From: Burkholderiales bacterium
Lineage (GTDB): Bacteria > Pseudomonadota > Gammaproteobacteria > Burkholderiales > Usitatibacteraceae
Direction of reading: 5' to 3'
DNA: 64,000 nt
Assembly: GCA_025360815.1 (NCBI GenBank)
Contig: JANYBL010000091.1
Span: 1 to 64,000 of the forward strand
In this document: positions 56,455-64,000 of the stretch, one piece after another
Numbering within the stretch: the stretch's first letter is position 1
Layout: every line of letters begins with the position of its first letter
Made by a program: the position numbers and the translations under genes
Notes under the pieces: model-generated
The model's database searches: none
What the model saw: the letters and a program-made list of their open reading frames with translations, nothing else
Told to the model about the DNA's origin: nothing

Positions 56455-57114
56455 ATGAATCTGATAAAAGCATTGGGTGTCATCATCGTATTTTCATTTT
56501 CAGATGCCGCATTTTCGGCACCTGCGAAAATGGATCCCAAGAACGATTTCGCAGCCAAAGATGCCACCAGCATAGCCGCGCAAGAGATGATGCGCAATTC
56601 TTTTAAAACCCGGGGACAAGCGTCGGTTGATCGTCTGAATCAAGACGAAACCCAAGCGCTTTGCTCGCAGTATCAAGACAATCCGCCCAAATCCGTCCGC
56701 GCAAAAATCGAAGCGATTAATCAAAAATTATTGAAATATCCAGCCGACGGAAAGCTGCTCGGCGATTGGAAAGAGGGCGAAAAAATTGCGCAGTCGGGTA
56801 TTGGAAAACAGTTTACCGACAACCCCGATAACCCATCTGGTGGCAACTGCTACGCCTGCCATCAACTCACGAAAACTGAGCTCTCGTACGGCAACCTCGG
56901 ACCGACCCTCTATAACTTTGGCAAAGTTCGCGGTTATTCAGAAGCGATTACAAAATACGCTTACGGCAAGATTGCTAACTCGCAAGCGTTCTCGGCCTGT
57001 TCAAACATGCCACGTTTTGGAAATGCTGGTACGCACGGCGTTATTTTGACGGAGAAGGAGATCAAACACCTGACGGCATTGTTGATGGATCCTGCGTCAC
57101 CGGTGAACAACTAG
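56455..57114 (+). CDS. soxX: SoxX, monohaem cytochrome c subunit of SoxAX
   Basis: Haem c site CYACH (132-136) in SGGNCYACHQLTK with Met ligand at about 185 in CSNMPRFGNAG. The signal peptide ends at about FSA (residue 22). GGAGAA sits five bases before ATG 56455, so this start is taken rather than the TTG at 56440. An extended region of about 100 residues precedes the haem domain, containing VRAKIEAINQKLLKYPADG, as found in longer SoxX proteins. Confidence 0.93.
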   Translation: MNLIKALGVIIVFSFSDAAFSAPAKMDPKNDFAAKDATSIAAQEMMRNSFKTRGQASVDRLNQDETQALCSQYQDNPPKSVRAKIEAINQKLLKYPADGKLLGDWKEGEKIAQSGIGKQFTDNPDNPSGGNCYACHQLTKTELSYGNLGPTLYNFGKVRGYSEAITKYAYGKIANSQAFSACSNMPRFGNAGTHGVILTEKEIKHLTALLMDPASPVNN

Positions 57115-57147
57115 CGAGTCAACCAGCAACGATTGCAGGCTCAATGA

Positions 57148-58914
57148 ATGTCGAATCTTTCACGTCGTGAATTTTTGCAGGTTCTTGCTGTCGCCAGCGC
57201 GGGTGGTTTTGCGTTCGATACAGCAGCAGAAATGGCTGGAAATCCTCGCAGATCGCGCATCTTGGGGAAGTCAGTGGGGCAATCTGCTGCTCATTTTTAC
57301 GATCTGCCGCGCTTCGGCAATGTGCATTTGCTGCACATGACCGATTGCCATGCGCAGCTCACCCCGACCTACTTCCGCGAGCCGAGTGTCAATCTCGGCC
57401 TGTTTGGAGCCAGCGGCCGCGCGCCGCATTTAGTGGGCGAAAAGCTGCTCAAACAGTTCAACATTGCCCCGCATTCGCGCGAGGCCCACGCCTTTACCTA
57501 TCTTGATTTCGAACACGCCGCACGTGCTTACGGCAAGGTCGGCGGCTTCGCGCATATCGCTACGTTGGTCAAACAACTCAAAGCATCGCGTCCCAACGCG
57601 CTGCTGCTGGACGGTGGCGATACCTGGCAAGGCTCCGCAACGGCGTTATGGAGCAAAGGCCAAGACATGGTCGACGCATGTTTGCAACTCGGCGTGAATG
57701 TGATGACGGCGCATTGGGAAATGACGTTGGGTGCTGCTCGTGTGCAAGAAATTATTAACCGCGATTTTCAGGGTCGCATCGATTTCGTTGCGCAAAATAT
57801 TCATACTGTTGATTTTAACGATCCTGTTTTTCAACCGTTCGTTATGAAAGAAATGAACGGTGTCTCGGTCGCAATCGTTGGGCAAGCATTCCCGTATACG
57901 CCAATTGCCAACCCCCGTTATTTCACGCCGGATTGGACATTTGGCATCAAAGAAACGGAAATGCAGCAAACCGTGAACGCCGCCCGTTCAAAGGGCGCTG
58001 CGGTCGTGGTGTTGCTTTCACACAACGGCATGGATGTGGACCTCAAAATGGCCTCGCGCATCACCGGCATAGACGCGATCATGGGCGGGCATACGCACGA
58101 TGGCGTGCCGCAGCCAATCGTTGTCAACAACGCAGGCGGTAAAACGCTCGTTACGAATGCAGGTTCGAATGGGAAATTTTTGGGTGTGCTCGATTTCGAC
58201 GTGAAGGCTGGAAAGGTTGCCGATTTTCGCTACAAGCTGATGCCAATTTTCTCGAACCTTTTGTCGGCGGACAAAGACATGCAAGCGCTGATTGATAAAA
58301 TCCGCGCACCGCATTTAGCCAAGCTCACTGAAAAGCTTGCTGTCACTGATGGTCTGTTGTACCGCCGTGGCAATTTTAACGGCACGTTTGATCAAGTGAT
58401 TCTCGATGCTTTGATCGAACGTAAAAACGCCGAGATTGCCTTCTCGCCCGGCTTTCGTTGGGGCACGTCGATCCTGCCTGGGCAGGCGATTACGATGGAG
58501 CATGTGATGGATCAAACGGCAATCACTTACCCCTACACAACGGTCACCGAGATGCGCGGTGAGATGATCAAAACTGTGCTGGAGGACGTCGCAGATAATC
58601 TCTTCAACCCAGACCCCTATTACCAACAAGGTGGCGATATGGTGCGTGTAGGGGGCATGCAATACACTTGCCAGCCCGTTGCCAAAATGGGCAGTCGAAT
58701 CAGTAATATGGTGTTGAAAGGTAAAGCGATCGACCCCAACAAAATCTACAAGGTTGCCGGTTGGGCGCCGGTAGCGGAGGCAGCGGCCAGTTCAGGTGCA
58801 GAACCCGCTTGGGATTTAGTTGCCCATTATTTGCGCGATAAAAAGACCGTTAAACCCGCAAAATTGAATTTGCCCAAGCTTGTAGGTACTGCGGGAAATG
58901 CCGGAATCGCCTGA
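57148..58914 (+). CDS. soxB: thiosulfohydrolase SoxB
   Basis: Dimanganese enzyme that hydrolyses sulfate from SoxY-bound thiosulfonate. The Tat signal LSRREFLQVLAVASAGG is clear. The metallophosphoesterase core shows HLLHMTDCHAQLTPTYF (Asp 66, His 68), LLLDGGDTWQGSATALWSKGQDM, AHWEMTLGAARV, VVLLSHNGMDVDL, and GGHTHDGVPQP. The 5'-nucleotidase C-terminal domain ends the protein. Length 588 matches the family. It is the last gene of the sox operon. Confidence 0.96.
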   Translation: MSNLSRREFLQVLAVASAGGFAFDTAAEMAGNPRRSRILGKSVGQSAAHFYDLPRFGNVHLLHMTDCHAQLTPTYFREPSVNLGLFGASGRAPHLVGEKLLKQFNIAPHSREAHAFTYLDFEHAARAYGKVGGFAHIATLVKQLKASRPNALLLDGGDTWQGSATALWSKGQDMVDACLQLGVNVMTAHWEMTLGAARVQEIINRDFQGRIDFVAQNIHTVDFNDPVFQPFVMKEMNGVSVAIVGQAFPYTPIANPRYFTPDWTFGIKETEMQQTVNAARSKGAAVVVLLSHNGMDVDLKMASRITGIDAIMGGHTHDGVPQPIVVNNAGGKTLVTNAGSNGKFLGVLDFDVKAGKVADFRYKLMPIFSNLLSADKDMQALIDKIRAPHLAKLTEKLAVTDGLLYRRGNFNGTFDQVILDALIERKNAEIAFSPGFRWGTSILPGQAITMEHVMDQTAITYPYTTVTEMRGEMIKTVLEDVADNLFNPDPYYQQGGDMVRVGGMQYTCQPVAKMGSRISNMVLKGKAIDPNKIYKVAGWAPVAEAAASSGAEPAWDLVAHYLRDKKTVKPAKLNLPKLVGTAGNAGIA

Positions 58915-58971
58915 GTCGCAATGCAGGAATTGCTTCATGTTTCTTTCGGATTGGTAAAAGTTACATTGGAA

Positions 58972-59001
58972 TTGACCAAACGCCTGCAAAAACGCTATAA
59001 T
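58972..59001 (+). promoter_or_regulatory. sigma-70 promoter of the tRNA-Asn gene
   Basis: -35 TTGACC (58972-58977), 18-base spacer, perfect -10 TATAAT (58996-59001). Transcription should start near 59008, about 58 bases before the tRNA. Confidence 0.8.
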
Positions 59002-59047
59002 TTGCGACTGTTGCGAATGTGCAGTTGCGACTGTTGCGAATGTGCAG
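59002..59047 (+). repeat. 23-bp perfect tandem duplication in the tRNA leader
   Basis: Two identical 23-base copies (59002-59024 and 59025-59047), each containing TTGCGACTG and TTGCGAATG, lie directly after the -10 box of the tRNA promoter and include the expected start site. Each copy itself contains a short TTGCGA repeat. Confidence 0.85.
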
Positions 59048-59065
59048 TTGGACATTCCAATCAAT

Positions 59066-59141
59066 TCCCTGATAGCTCAGCCGGTAGAGCGACGGACTGT
59101 TAATCCGCAGGTCCCTGGTTCGAATCCAGGTCGGGGAGCCA
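59066..59141 (+). tRNA. tRNA-Asn (anticodon GTT)
   Basis: A 76-base cloverleaf: acceptor stem TCCCTGA/TCGGGGA, D-loop AGCTCAGCCGGTAGAGC, anticodon loop CTGTTAA with GTT at 59099-59101, T-loop GGTTCGAATCC, discriminator G and encoded CCA (59139-59141). It is preceded by a promoter and followed by a terminator. Confidence 0.97.
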
Positions 59142-59162
59142 CAATACATGCAGCGGGAAATC

Positions 59163-59195
59163 AAGCACTCACGAGAGATCGGAGTGCTTTTTTTT
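59163..59195 (+). terminator. rho-independent terminator after tRNA-Asn
   Basis: AAGCACTC (59163-59170), 11-base loop, GAGTGCTT (59182-59189), then a run of T to 59195. Confidence 0.9.
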
Positions 59196-59693
59196 GTTTG
59201 CTTTTTCTCAAGAGGCTAGCGAAAACGAGCCTTTGCCGGAAATCTGCCGGGGAAAAATCCAGCCCATGCGCTTTATCAACCATCGGAAAAACTGTAATGG
59301 CGTACTTAAAATAACGTGGGGCTTATTGGCGTGCAGAAGTTGAACCGGGATGACCGCGGTCATCATCCCAACCAAAATGTATGTGAATCGGGCCTGCGGG
59401 AATGGAAAATTCTACCGACCCGCGAGCAAGATGAATGAACTTGATTGGTCGACGGCTAACTTCCAGAAGCTCGTGAAGAGCCAGCGAGCTCAGCGGAGAT
59501 AGCCGGAGACCACCAACACTTTTAGCAGAATGCGATGACCGACTAATCGAGAACAAGCCACCGGTAATAAGTGCAACTTAGTCCTACCGATACGTGATCA
59601 CTTAAAACGAGTCCTGTTTCGATAATGGCCGCATTATTGCTGCTACGATTGCGCTTGCTATTGTTTCGTTAAAATAGGGCCCAACATTTTTCC

Positions 59694-59726
59694 GCCTTTG
59701 CATCGCCTTTGCATCGCCTTTGCATC
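59694..59726. repeat. three perfect copies of an 11-bp repeat
   Basis: GCCTTTGCATC is repeated three times without spacers in the non-coding region. Confidence 0.85.
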
Positions 59727-60371
59727 GCCATTTTTCGCTGTTCGCAATCGCAACGGCTGCGCTTTAAGGTAGTTAATTTTTAGGCCCGCGTTGTCAGCGG
59801 CAAATGCCTTTCCGAATGACGAAATGGCATCAGAGTCGCTGACCGTCGCGCCCTTATTTTTTTTGCAGCACGCTATCGGCGCGCTTCAAAAATCCTCCTC
59901 CCTCGTCGTCATTTCATTGCCGTCCGGCAATTTCCACTCCAATCGCTAATTCGCGACTCAGAAAAATATCCGCCTAATGGATAACAGGCTTTTATTGTTA
60001 ACCGAAATCAATACAGGTTAATACCCGGGATAACCGCCCTGGTTGATCCGTTTTAGTCGGGCAACGAACAACTGACTCGCTTGGCAACGGACGGACTCAC
60101 GCAAAAACACGAAAATAAACCCACCGGTTTTAGTCGAAATCCTACTTGGCCCCGTCATCACACTGCGCCGCTCGGCGCGATTTTTCAGCACAGCCGAGGC
60201 CTTCCCGAAAAGCACGAAAAGCGCTAATCAACATTTTGTAGGCGTTTGCCTTCAAGAAGTCAGGGCAAGCGCCGCTCTCATGTTATCGAGTCTTACAGAA
60301 GAATGTGATATGAGCCAATCTTGTTAAAAATTAAGTCCAAGCGAAAGCTCAACGTCCAATTTTGCGAGCGC

Positions 60372-60414
60372 GTTAAAGCAGTTAAAGCAGTTGAAGCGAG
60401 TTAAAGCGCGTTAA
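60372..60414. repeat. degenerate GTTAAAGC tandem repeat
   Basis: GTTAAAGCA, GTTAAAGCA, GTTGAAGCGA, GTTAAAGCGC and GTTAA in a row, 9-10 bases per unit, about 200 bases upstream of the ice-binding-like gene. Confidence 0.7.
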
Positions 60415-60609
60415 CTCAAAAATAATTGGGAGCCTCCACTTGCTCTGTAGTGCCATAACAAAAACACGCAGCGCTTCGGTTTTCATTGAGGCAAAGCTTA
60501 ATCGAACCGATCTCGCATTGATGTTTGCCACGACCTAGTCATCCGGCGGCCGTTGCTGGCACCAGCGGCATTAATCAAAAACTAACCCTGAAATATGAAG
60601 GAGAACAAA

Positions 60610-62484
60610 ATGAATAGTTTTGAGCGTTATTCCAAACGACTACTTTGGTCGATACCCGTTGTGCTGACTGCGTTGGTGGCGGCATGCGGCGGTGGAAGTG
60701 GTGGGGGTGGGCAAGCTCCCATTCTGGGCACGGGTGCCAATTCAGTACTTGCGCCAACCGTTACAGCCGTAGCTCCTGTGCCTAACGCAACGGGCGTGCC
60801 GGTCAACAACACCATTATTAATGCGGCCTTCAGTGAGCCCATGGCACCAATTTCGGGTGGCGCAAGCTTTACGGTTACCTGTGCCGCACCTTGTACCAAT
60901 CCTAACGGAACAGTCACGCTGGATGCTACCAACAGATTGGCCACCTTTACACTGGCATCGGGAACTGCCCTCTCGCCACTTACTTTGTATACAGCGACCG
61001 TCGCTGGTGCGCGAAGTATCGCGACTGGCCTTTCATTGCTTAGTCCGTATGTTTGGCAATTTACAACCGGTGTTATACCGGATACTACTCGTCCACGGGT
61101 AACAGTCACGGTCCCAATAACCACCATCCCTGGCCCGACAACGGGTGTGCCCACGAATAGCGCGATTGCCGCGGCATTTAGTGAGGATATGGCGCCGGCA
61201 ACCATTAATGGAAGCAGCTTTACCGTGACCTGTGCCTCTCCTTGCGTTTCGCCTGCAGGTAGTGTTAGCTACGCCGTCGGCACTAGAACGGCATCGTTTA
61301 CACCAACTGCACCGCTCGCATTAGGTACAACTTACACCGCCACCATCACAACCGCAGCGACTGATCTTGCCGGCAATGCGCTGGCGGGAAATCAAGCGCC
61401 GCTACCGGCAGCCAGTAACTATGTGTGGATATTCACCACGGCAGCACCCCTGCCACCAACCAATGTTTCGGTACTGACGACGAATCCGTCCGCTGGTGCA
61501 ACCCTTGTGTGCCCAAGCGCAACCATTAACGCAACATTTACCTTACCGTCCGGTTTACGGATGGATCCGCTTACCGTTACCGCTGCTACCTTTACGGTTG
61601 TTGGACCGCCACCGGCCTCAACGCCCGTGGTAGCGTCATCAGTCGTACTTGATGCAGCAACAGGCCGCATCGCTACCTTTACGCCACAAAGCGCATTGGC
61701 TCTCTCGACGATCTACACGGCAACGGTTAAAGGTGGTGCCAGCGGCGTTAAAGACACAGCCGTTCCAGCCAATGCTATGTTGAGCGACTACACATGGAGC
61801 TTTGTAACCGCGAGCTCCGTCGCAACCTGCGGTCCAGCCACGCCTCCATCGGCGGTTCCGCTTGGAACAGCGAGTACTTACGGGATTATGTCGACATCCG
61901 CCATCACCAGTACTGGTCCAACGCAGATCAACGGCGATGTGGCGCTGAGCCCCGGCACTTCGCAGGGTATTCCTCCACCACAAGTTAATGGCGTGATACA
62001 CGTAAATGATGCGGCTGCAGCACAGGCCAAGGTCGATTTGCTGATTGCCTATAACTTCCTGAAAGCGCTTGCTCCAGGTGTTGGCCCCAATTCATTGAGC
62101 GGTGGTGCAAATCTTAGCGGTCTAACGCTGCCACCAGGCACCTACACATCGGCAACCACGATTCTGATTAGTGGGCCGGCACCGGTTACCCTCGATGCAG
62201 GCGGCAACGCCAACGCAGTCTGGGTCTTCCAGATAGGGTCTTCATTGACCACTGTAACCGGCGGTGTTCTCTTGACCGGCGGCGCACAGGCTAAGAATGT
62301 GTTTTGGGTACCTACAGCAGATGCCACGATCGGTGCAAACACGATTTTCCAAGGGACTATCGTAGCGGGTCGGGATGTCACCAGTAATACCGGCGCTACC
62401 ATCAATGGTCGGATACTTGCCGGGGCAATTGGGGCTGCGACAGTCGCTCTGCAGAGCACTACTGTTAACGTGCCTGCGCCCTAA
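60610..62484 (+). CDS. lipoprotein with Big_5 Ig-like domains and DUF3494 (ice-binding-like) domain
   Basis: ATG 60610 has AAGGAG seven bases upstream; an earlier in-frame ATG at 60595 precedes that site and is rejected. The lipobox LVAAC puts the acylated Cys at residue 26, followed by a GGGSGGGG linker. Three bacterial Ig-like domains of the Big_5 type follow (about 45-395; NATGVPVNNTIINAAFSEPM; TGVPTNSAIAAAFSEDM). The last 210 residues match the DUF3494 ice-binding fold (AVPLGTASTYGIMSTSAIT; INGDVALSPGTS; LTLPPGTYTS; GNANAVWVFQIGSSL; GTIVAGRDVTSNTGATINGR). It should sit on the outer membrane. Ice binding cannot be claimed from sequence alone; adhesion is an alternative. Confidence 0.9.
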   Translation: MNSFERYSKRLLWSIPVVLTALVAACGGGSGGGGQAPILGTGANSVLAPTVTAVAPVPNATGVPVNNTIINAAFSEPMAPISGGASFTVTCAAPCTNPNGTVTLDATNRLATFTLASGTALSPLTLYTATVAGARSIATGLSLLSPYVWQFTTGVIPDTTRPRVTVTVPITTIPGPTTGVPTNSAIAAAFSEDMAPATINGSSFTVTCASPCVSPAGSVSYAVGTRTASFTPTAPLALGTTYTATITTAATDLAGNALAGNQAPLPAASNYVWIFTTAAPLPPTNVSVLTTNPSAGATLVCPSATINATFTLPSGLRMDPLTVTAATFTVVGPPPASTPVVASSVVLDAATGRIATFTPQSALALSTIYTATVKGGASGVKDTAVPANAMLSDYTWSFVTASSVATCGPATPPSAVPLGTASTYGIMSTSAITSTGPTQINGDVALSPGTSQGIPPPQVNGVIHVNDAAAAQAKVDLLIAYNFLKALAPGVGPNSLSGGANLSGLTLPPGTYTSATTILISGPAPVTLDAGGNANAVWVFQIGSSLTTVTGGVLLTGGAQAKNVFWVPTADATIGANTIFQGTIVAGRDVTSNTGATINGRILAGAIGAATVALQSTTVNVPAP

Positions 62485-62493
62485 ACCTTGATG

Positions 62494-62533
62494 CTCGGTG
62501 ATCGACAACAACATAGCGCTGTCGATCACCGAG
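62494..62533 (+). repeat. 14-bp perfect inverted repeat after the DUF3494 gene
   Basis: CTCGGTGATCGACA (62494-62507) and TGTCGATCACCGAG (62520-62533) flank a 12-base loop, ten bases after the stop codon. The stem would be very stable, but no T-run follows, so it may stop, attenuate or protect the transcript rather than act as a classical terminator. Confidence 0.8.
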
Positions 62534-62606
62534 TATCCCCAAATCAATATTGCTTATGTCGCCTTTGCGACAAGCACAAAAGTTTTAAATTTTTATGGAG
62601 AAAATC

Positions 62607-63758
62607 ATGAAATTTACGAAAAAATCAGGGACGCTGAGCTTAATGGTGCTTGCTGCCATTGCCAGTCCAATTGCGATGGCGCAGGACGCAGGCTGGTATA
62701 TTGGCGCAAATGCAGGCCAGTCACGATCGAAAATAGACGACCCGCGTATCTCAAGCGGCCTGCTAGCAGGTGGCTTTACGGCGACCTCGATTGCCAACGA
62801 TGAACGCGATACCGGCTATAAGCTGTTCACGGGCTACCAGTTCAACAAATACTTTGCCGTCGAAGGCGGCTATTTCGATTTGGGTAAATTCGGCTTTACC
62901 GCGAATACCACCCCGCTGGGCACGTTAAGAGGCGATATTAAACTCAAAGGTCTGAACCTTGATCTGGTCGCCACATTACCCATTACGGAGAGATTTTCCG
63001 CGTTTGGCCGGGTTGGAGCGAACCATGCTGAAGCCAAAGATACCTTCACCGGATCCGGCCTCGTGATTGTCCGCAATCCCAATCCGAGCACACGTGCAAC
63101 CAATGTCAAATATGGCGGCGGACTTCAGTACGCATTCAATGATGCATGGTCTATGCGCCTTGAAGCAGAACGCTATCGTATCAATGACGCAGTCGGCAAT
63201 AAAGGTGATGTCGATCTTTACTCAGCCGGGCTAGTCTACCGATTTGGCAGTGCCAAGCCGACGCCGGTCGCTTATGTTGCGCCCAAACCTGAACCAGTTG
63301 CCGTGGCGCCTGAGCGCGTTGCACCAGTAGCGCCTACTGCGCCCGCAACACAAGCATCGCCACCGGTACAGCCGCGCTATGAAAAGTTCACCTTATCTGC
63401 AACGGAGCTGTTTGGATTTGGTAGCGCTCAACTGAGACTGCCACATCCGAAGCTTGATGAAATCGCCACTGCGCTTAACCGCAACCGCGAGGTCAGCAAT
63501 GTTGTGATTACCGGCTATGCGGATCGAATTGGATCTAATCAATACAACCAGCGGTTATCAGAGCGTCGCGCGAACGCCGTAAAAGACTACTTGTCATCGC
63601 AAGGCGTTGATGCAAATCGGATGCAGGCAGCGGGCAGAGGCGAATCCAATCCAGTGGTTGTTTGCACGGATAAAAATCGTCCAGCACTGATCAAGTGTCT
63701 GGAGCCGAACCGCCGCGTTGAGATTGAGCAAATTACGATTGAACGTCGCGTACAGTAA
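62607..63758 (+). CDS. OmpA-family outer membrane protein
   Basis: Signal peptide (about 1-25, ending AMA), then an eight-strand barrel domain (AGWYIGANAGQSRSKID; YKLFTGYQFNKYFAVEGGYFDLG; GLVYRFG), a Pro/Ala-rich linker (about 215-255), and the peptidoglycan-binding OmpA C-terminal domain with FGFGSAQLRLPHPKLDEIA, VVITGYADRIGS and YNQRLSERRANAVKDYL. ATG 62607 follows GGAG by eight bases; an ATG at 62595 includes that site. It should link the outer membrane to peptidoglycan. Two Cys near the C-terminus (VCTDKNRPALIKC) may pair. Confidence 0.94.
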   Translation: MKFTKKSGTLSLMVLAAIASPIAMAQDAGWYIGANAGQSRSKIDDPRISSGLLAGGFTATSIANDERDTGYKLFTGYQFNKYFAVEGGYFDLGKFGFTANTTPLGTLRGDIKLKGLNLDLVATLPITERFSAFGRVGANHAEAKDTFTGSGLVIVRNPNPSTRATNVKYGGGLQYAFNDAWSMRLEAERYRINDAVGNKGDVDLYSAGLVYRFGSAKPTPVAYVAPKPEPVAVAPERVAPVAPTAPATQASPPVQPRYEKFTLSATELFGFGSAQLRLPHPKLDEIATALNRNREVSNVVITGYADRIGSNQYNQRLSERRANAVKDYLSSQGVDANRMQAAGRGESNPVVVCTDKNRPALIKCLEPNRRVEIEQITIERRVQ

Positions 63759-63767
63759 GCGCAAGGT

Positions 63768-63803
63768 AGGCGATTCGCAGTGTATCCAATCTGCGAATCG
63801 CCT
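63768..63803. repeat. 13-bp perfect inverted repeat after the OmpA-family gene
   Basis: AGGCGATTCGCAG (63768-63780) and CTGCGAATCGCCT (63791-63803) around a 10-base loop, ten bases after the stop. No T-run follows. It probably forms the 3' end hairpin of the transcript. Confidence 0.75.
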
Positions 63804-63835
63804 CAAACGCCGCACCAGTACTAGAGTTTGCGACT

Positions 63836-63863
63836 GTACAGCTGCACACCTGTGCAGCTGTAC
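63836..63863. repeat. near-perfect 28-bp palindrome with adjoining partial copy
   Basis: GTACAGCTGCACA (63836-63848) and TGTGCAGCTGTAC (63851-63863) are exact reverse complements around CC. A degraded copy of the same motif (CTGCACACCTGCATAGCTGTACC) follows in pieces at about 63866-63888, so the element may be repeated. Confidence 0.75.
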
Positions 63864-63940
63864 ATCTGCACACCTGCATAGCTGTACCGGTTGGCTTTAG
63901 TTTACGAAAATGTTGGCTGGCTTAGCGGCATAAAATCGGC

Positions 63941-63988
63941 ATCGCGATCGACGTCATGTTCAGTATCGCGAGCGACATCGTGTTCGAT
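63941..63988. repeat. 24-bp imperfect tandem repeat at the window end
   Basis: Two 24-base units, 63941-63964 and 63965-63988, agree at 19 of 24 positions; both begin ATCGCGA and contain TGTTC. Whether this belongs to a coding or non-coding element beyond the window cannot be seen. Confidence 0.55.
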
Positions 63989-64000
63989 GTCCCTGCCACC

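Larger units (their letters stand above)
59196..60590. other. 1.4-kb region without a recognisable gene
   Basis: Several short frames occur, but none has a good start with ribosome-binding site and none resembles a known protein. One minus-strand frame at 60018-60215 ends QASQLFVARLKRINQGGYPGY, which may be a remnant. Two tandem-repeat tracts (59694-59726 and 60372-60414) lie here. No copy of the tRNA 3' end was seen. Confidence 0.5.

Noticed and set aside
59066-59141. tRNA-Asn as an attachment site of an integrated element.
   Set aside because: No second copy of the tRNA 3' end and no integrase gene are visible in the window.
59323-59556. Minus-strand ORF of 77 codons after the tRNA terminator.
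   Set aside because: No convincing start context or similarity; composition does not look coding.
60018-60215. Minus-strand ORF of 65 codons in the non-coding stretch.
   Set aside because: No ribosome-binding site and no recognised domain; it may be a remnant, so it is mentioned only in the description of the region.

Overview
The window reads as chromosomal DNA of a betaproteobacterium (Burkholderiales/Nitrosomonadales-like; genus not determined). The reasons are a complete exosortase A (XrtA/EpsH) exopolysaccharide locus with the PrsK-PrsR-PrsT set, and a soxCD-YZ-AXB thiosulfate-oxidation cluster headed by an ArsR-type regulator. GC content looks close to 50 %. No phage, insertion sequence or CRISPR array was seen; the single RNA gene is a tRNA-Asn.

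Layout. 0.2-17.4 kb (+): exopolysaccharide genes, namely a methyltransferase, an acyltransferase-3, a secreted beta-helix protein followed by a decayed paralogue, an uncharacterised 490-residue protein, a membrane glycosyltransferase, an XrtA-type deacetylase, a Wzx-like flippase, two GT4 glycosyltransferases, a second deacetylase, a Wzy/WaaL-like polymerase and a CelD-like acyltransferase. 17.5-30.9 kb (-): a GT2, UDP-GlcNAc 2-epimerase, a third deacetylase-like protein, an XrtA-associated glycosyltransferase, an SGNH/MBOAT O-acylation pair, and the assembly/export block (ExeA-like ATPase, outer-membrane protein, tyrosine autokinase, Wzz-like chain-length protein, Wza-like lipoprotein). 31.3-42.1 kb (+): galE, exosortase xrtA with a fused EpsI domain, one PEP-CTERM substrate behind a good sigma-54 promoter, the prsK/prsR two-component system, the prsT TPR lipoprotein and a small ORF coupled to prsT.

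42.4-50.6 kb (+): a 1737-residue secreted protein with twelve fibronectin-III repeats and FG-GAP-like repeats, then glmS and an NAD-dependent epimerase. 50.7-58.9 kb: a divergent ArsR regulator (-) with cysteine spacing like SqrR/BigR and a palindrome in front of soxC, then soxC-soxD-soxY-soxZ-dsrE-like-soxA-soxX-soxB (+). 59.0-64.0 kb: tRNA-Asn with promoter and terminator, 1.4 kb of apparently non-coding DNA rich in short repeats, a DUF3494 ice-binding-like lipoprotein, an OmpA-family porin-like protein, and a repeat-rich end.

How it fits together. GalE, WecB and GlmS can supply amino sugars and galactose-type precursors. The glycosyltransferases, flippase, polymerase, Wzz, kinase and Wza-like genes assemble and export a polymer. 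The deacetylases and the MBOAT/SGNH and AT3 enzymes probably tailor it. XrtA processes PEP-CTERM proteins that are thought to act with this polymer, and PrsK/PrsR with sigma-54 probably controls them. The sox cluster encodes a SoxCD-containing pathway able to oxidise thiosulfate to sulfate in the periplasm. No initiating polyprenyl-phosphate sugar transferase was found, so it may lie to the left of the window.
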